Source of the DNA: Plumapathes pennacea
Lineage: Eukaryota; Cnidaria; Anthozoa; Antipatharia; Myriopathidae
DNA: 64,000 nucleotides
Assembly (NCBI GenBank): GCA_964036295.1
Contig: OZ038463.1
Span: 22,555,069-22,619,068, forward strand
Direction of reading: 5' to 3'
The notes under the pieces are model-generated. The model did not search any database, was not told where the DNA came from, and was given only the letters and a program-made list of their open reading frames with translations. Made by a program: the position numbers and the translations under genes. This document shows positions 59,654 through 64,000 of the stretch, piece by piece (the first letter of the stretch is position 1; each line of letters starts with the position of its first letter).

Positions 59654-59974
59654 ATGGCTGCTGGGGATGCAGTTTATCGATGTAATTTATGTGTAGGTTT
59701 TCAAGCTGTCTCCCTTCACGTACCGATTAATCATCTCAACCGAAGTCATCGAAACGATGCAAATTTTCATGTCCTATGTGGAATTAGTGGGTGTGCCAGA
59801 ACGTACACAAATTTCCTATCGTTTAGAAACCACCTCGGCCGTATTCATGGTGGTTTGGTCGAAGATGCTCCGCACCCGCATCCTGACAAATATGGGGCGC
59901 CAATTGTAAAAATATTATTTAGCGAAATTTCAGCGATTTTTTTGTCATTTAAGCTACAAGGGTTTGACATTTAA
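59654..59974 (+). CDS. C2H2 zinc-finger exon (hypothetical)
   Basis: From an ATG in a favourable context (AAGATGGCTG) the frame encodes YRCNLCVGF with spaced histidines and then CGISGCARTYTNFLSFRNHL with GRIH, two C2H2-type fingers. The head resembles the first exon of anthozoan multi-exon proteins of the C2H2/SAMD3-like and transposase-like group. Similarity ends at about 59900 and the frame then reads into AT-rich DNA, so a donor is probably near there. The next gene starts about 0.6 kb downstream and seems separate. Confidence 0.5.
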   Translation: MAAGDAVYRCNLCVGFQAVSLHVPINHLNRSHRNDANFHVLCGISGCARTYTNFLSFRNHLGRIHGGLVEDAPHPHPDKYGAPIVKILFSEISAIFLSFKLQGFDI

Positions 59975-60173
59975 AAATAACTGCAAAGTGTACCATGTTC
60001 GTGTTCTTGACATTTACAAATCGCAAAACATTATCAGAGCAATCATGTTATTTACATATCACAAGTAGATGCCTGGACACTGAAATTGAGATATATAAAT
60101 CACCCATAAAAGGAAGGATGCGATATATAAATGTCAACCGCAGAAAATGTGGCTGTTCTGCGATTTATAAATC

Positions 60174-60375
60174 GCAAGAACAAATGTGCCATTTATATAT
60201 CGCAACTTGCGATTTATAAATCGCATTGTGCGAATTATATATTGCAATGTGCGATTTATATATCGCAGTGTGTGATTTATATATCGCAGTGTGCAATTTA
60301 TATATCTCAACTTGCGATTTATATATCGCATTGTGCAATTTATATATCGCAATGTGCAATTTATATATCGCAGCG
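60174..60375. repeat. ~20-bp palindromic minisatellite (TGCGATTTATATATCGCA)
   Basis: About ten units of TGCGATTTATATATCGCA plus 2 bp occur, with looser copies back to about 60010. Each unit is nearly its own reverse complement, so every unit could form a hairpin. Open frames on both strands are by-products. Confidence 0.85.
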
Positions 60376-60517
60376 CCAAGTCTAAAAATATTATTTAGCA
60401 TGTGCAATTTATGATTGCAAAACCGATATGATGATGGCTCACATGAGGTCCGCGTGCAACCTGACATTGACATTGCTGTCATTTTGGCGGGAAGTCGGCG
60501 GAAGTCATTTTCGCGTC

Positions 60518-63500
60518 ATGGCAAACAGAGAGGATCTGGTGAGACGGCTTTCCACTGCTGTTTCTAGAGCTATAACAGAGGCCCTTGATCACACATCCGA
60601 AGATCAGGTAATGCGTTCCTCCAATTGTTTTCCCATACATAATTGTTACTGAGTTTTATCCTTTTCCAACCAGAATCGTGCACCTTCCTCAGGGTCTTCC
60701 ACTGAATTGAGACCTCAAAGTGCGAGAGCTGAGAGTGGTAATTTACAACAGGTATGAAATTTGATAACATACAGTCTCGTTGATTCACTTTTCTTTTTTT
60801 TGTTTTTCTATCTGTGTCTGGGTCTGTGCCAAGTTTGCGAACTCTGTTCCTGTACATAAAGAAATCATTTAGTGCGAGTCGAATTTCCTATACTCTCTGA
60901 TTATAATCTATTTATGAAAAGGTGTCATCCCGTTTTCCCCTACCAACGGCGGTGGCTGGAGGTGGAGGTTGGAGGCCCCCACCTAAACGGAGGCGTCCAA
61001 ATCATCAAGCGAGTATTAAATCTAAGATCCACACGAAAACTGTGTTGTGCTTGCCTCTGTCGAGAGACAATACCCCCATCGCAATACCACGAGGAGAAAC
61101 CCGAGCCCAACTTACTGAAGGTGGTCTGGTGGGGAAGATTTCAATCAACGCAAGCTGGAAGGCAGAGCAGATCGAAAGGGAAATTTCCAGCTTGTTTGGG
61201 GAATGCTTTGGCATAAATGACGGTGATGTTTTGCCATACCATTACCTGAGGTGAGCGCGAAAGCGACATATATTTCAATATATTTTTGTTAGTTGTAATA
61301 AGATATTGTCTAAGTAGCTATTGTTCATTGCTACAGTTCGCAGACTAGACTAAAACTATTTTGTACAGTCACTTGTGCAAAACCGGAAATATGTTGATGT
61401 GGTCTGCTCTCAAGGTATCGATCTCTCTCCTCTCTGTAAAACCGAGCTTTCTCCTTCCCCTTTTCTTCTTACATTCCCTTCCACTGCTGTTTTTCTCCTG
61501 CATGACAATTTGCCCCACATGGTCTCACATCAAGTCTACAATATTACTGTCGATTAATATTTGTAAACACACAAAGTAGGAAATGGAATTTCTGTGGTGT
61601 ACACAATTCAAGAGTGCTTTTCTTTTTCTGCAGTACCACGACAGGAACCAAAAAACTGTCCATTCCAAAAACGTAATTTTCTTTTGTCTGGGATGCCACC
61701 CAGGTGCTTTCCCTTTGCACCAGGGACAGTTTATACATTCTGCCTAAGATACCCCCACGCAAGTCACCACGGAAAGAGTTCTTATCTGTGAGTATTGCTG
61801 AGAATAGAGTAGATTTTTGGTACGTTTTGGATTTTCAAGTATGTTTCATCCCATCCTATAAAGAAAAACCTATAAATGCCTTGTACCTCCTGTGGATTGG
61901 GTATAAAGTGATGACAGCTTTGGCAATCATCGTTAGGCTGCGGTAGTACAAACATCAAATTCTCCTCATGAGTACATCTGTACTAGGCTAGTGTCGGAGC
62001 ATGGCGAGGAGTCACAAGGGGAAACGGCAGTATGAATTTTTTTTTTCTATTTTTATGTATGGTACACATTTAGATAAAAGTCTCATTTGCATCGTGTTTT
62101 CATTGTCTAGGATCTTGATGAATTTTCTGGATCTGACAGCTCGGAAGACCTGAGCCGTCCAGCTTTTGACCGGGCGGTGTCCTCAAACCCAGTTACTGCC
62201 ACTAGCAATGCAACGGACTGCAGGCCTGATTTGTTCAGGTAACAATGCACATTGTTAGATATGACAACTGTGTACACGTTTATTAATACGATATACACTG
62301 TACGTCTTTTGGAATCGAAGCTAAAAATAACAAAAGCTTCATTGTTATTTACATTTCAAAAGATCTTACATATCGCTTGTGGAGGAGGGTCCCATAACCA
62401 TTTCTGACAATGAAGGTGTGGAAAATGAACCACCCAAAAGGTAAGATATCAAGGTGTCATTCATAACTGAGTTAAAGTTACAAGCCGAAATTTCGATTTG
62501 ACGTCGTTAAGAGAGCCCGGTATAGAGCGTAATCAATAGTCAGACCGACCGGCAGATAAACGTGCCTATCTTGACACAAACGAATAAAATTATCTTTTTC
62601 TTATCTTTAGTGATGACAGGCGTCCTCTAATGAACATCCTCCAGGACATCAACAGAAACAGCAGCGCACCTGATTCTGTCACACTCTTAAGTGTGAGAAG
62701 GAGCCAGATTTGGGTCGACACCTGCAGACACATTGTGCGTAAGAAATTTCGGCCAGCTGCACGGATTTCGGTGAGATTTGCCGATGTTGAAGGGGGTAGT
62801 GAAGGAGCAGTAGATGCCGGCGGACCACGGAGGGAATTCCTCAGGCTACTGATAAAGGCCGTCAACAATGATTCGGGGATTTTCATTGGTCCTGAGAATT
62901 GCCAATCATTGTTTCCTAATGCGACTGGTGAGTGGATGCAGGAGGAGTTGTGCTGTCATACTACGGAGTAATAATAATAGTCTTTATTCACTTGTTCATG
63001 AACTAAAGTGTTTTTTTCTCTTTTGTTAAAGCGTGTGAACAAGACTCTTACCGCCTCGTCGGATTAAGTTTAGCACATGGGGGACCTGCTGGGAACTTTT
63101 TAAGCCCTACTTTGTATGAAGCTTTAGCCTACGGAGTGGGAACGAGAGAGCCACGAGTAGAAGATATCAGCAATCCCCAGCTTAAAGAAAAAGTGTAAGG
63201 GGTATGAGCTCTAAACAGGCATCTATCACGCCAGGCAGTTGTGTGGGCAAACACTAACAGTACATATGATTATTACAGATTCGAAATTCGTCTGCTCTGG
63301 ATGATTTGAAGTCTTTGCAGGCCGATGAGGAAATAGAGTCGATTTTGGAGGCACAAGGGAAGTCCAATTTCCCTTCATCCGTTGAAGAGAAGAGTACGTT
63401 GGTCAGAGTAATAACTCGCCATGTCCTGGTGGACTCTACACGGTCCCTCTTAGAGGAACTGAAGAATGGCCTGAGCACACTAACAGTGCTAGAAAATATC

Positions 63501-64000
63501 CAAAGGTATCCAGAGCAGTTCAGAGATATGTTTACAAGTGAGACGGTTAGGCCGCTGGATGCCATAACATTGGATGCCCTGTTCACTATTGCTTATGCAG
63601 AGCCAGGTTGCAACACCAGAGCTGCTCAAGAACAGGCAGTGGTGTACTGGCGAGACTACGTGCAGGACTGTGAAAGTAAGTTGGAATCAAAACTGCACAA
63701 CACAGCACTTTACGTTCAAAGAAATGAAGTATAAGTTACGTCATCCTTGGCTTTCCCTTCTCCACTTCTTTCTTTTCTAATTTTATTTGGAACGCCAGCT
63801 CAAAAAGAGAACTTATTGTGTGGTATTCATTGTGGGATTTTGACTTGTGATTAAGAAATTTACTGTTGAACCAATTTTAAAACTGCAAATCACTACAATG
63901 TATAACAGTTGCGTGTAATCGAAATTGAGGAAATAGATTTTCACAATACAACAGTTGTATTTTTATCTTCTTATCTTCAGGTGGTGATGCAAAAGCCAAG
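60518..64000 (+). pseudogene. G2E3-like HECT ubiquitin-ligase gene, ten exons, partial at right edge, one in-frame stop
   Basis: Exons are 60518-60607, 60674-60751, 60922-61250, 61634-61787, 62111-62238, 62363-62440, 62611-62927, 63032-63192, 63279-63675 and 63981 onward; all phases agree. The start is MANREDLVRRLSTAVS. Exon 3 holds TVLCLPLSRDNTPIAIPRGE and LFGECFGINDGD, the N-terminal block of fish and anthozoan G2E3-like proteins. Exons 7-9 carry the HECT domain: VDAGGPRREFLRLL, YRLVGLSLAHGGPAGNFLSP and later helices. The catalytic Cys motif must lie beyond the window. Exon 4 has an in-frame TAA at 61674-61676, and skipping exon 4 would break the frame. The gene is therefore either a young pseudogene, carries a sequencing error, or has another splice form. 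Confidence 0.75.

Noticed and set aside
60131..60482. Several ORFs on both strands with repeated Ile/Tyr-rich peptides
   Set aside because: They are by-products of the palindromic 20-bp minisatellite.

Overview
The window is nuclear DNA of an animal, most likely a cnidarian and probably a stony coral or other anthozoan. Genes have GT-AG introns and the DNA is AT-rich. The protein families are ones I associate with anthozoan genomes: G2E3-like HECT ligases, SAMD3-like proteins, TRAF-like RING/MATH proteins and Helentrons with DUF6570-like N termini. The taxon is inferred from memory of these families, not from a search. About three quarters of the window is mobile or tandem-repeat DNA, and nearly every recognisable protein gene carries a stop codon or frameshift.

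Layout. 0.3-4.1 kb: a broken zinc-ribbon/HECT gene, split by repeats and enclosed by an inverted repeat (1248-1384 / 4768-4907) that also encloses part of an integrase-type transposase; a Penelope-like reverse transcriptase fragment follows (minus strand). 5.6-12.5 kb: a 15-bp minisatellite, two MITEs, a dead Merlin/IS1595-type transposase, and a TTAA-flanked piggyBac-like element holding an antisense 28S rRNA fragment. 12.7-14.8 kb: a TRAF-like RING/zinc-finger/MATH gene with one frameshift. 15.3-39.2 kb: two minisatellites and then a 196-bp satellite array of about 30 monomers.

Five insertions split the satellite, and neighbouring monomers give the empty site for each. They are an 8,805-bp DNA transposon with roughly 0.9-kb terminal inverted repeats and a TTAA duplication (17258-26062), three Helitrons with textbook A|TC...CTAG|T ends (26560-28276, 28669-32098, 37637-38979), and a 1.48-kb insertion that carries a tRNA-headed SINE. 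The transposon encodes a multi-exon, zinc-finger, probable DDE-type transposase whose superfamily I cannot name. It is the best candidate here for a poorly described system.

39.2-49.1 kb: a gene remnant ending in a 2A ribosome-skipping motif, a minus-strand ORF, then a decayed Helentron (DUF6570-like/Rep/PIF1-type helicase/endonuclease) with a 41-bp minisatellite downstream. 49.1-57.6 kb: a hAT-type MITE, three tandem exon-like cassettes, an apparently intact RPA-like three-OB-fold gene, a decayed copy of it, a second fragment of the 17-26 kb transposon, and a SAMD3-like gene spliced in directly after that fragment. 59.6-64 kb: a C2H2 exon and a ten-exon G2E3-like HECT gene that runs off the right edge and has one in-frame stop in exon 4.
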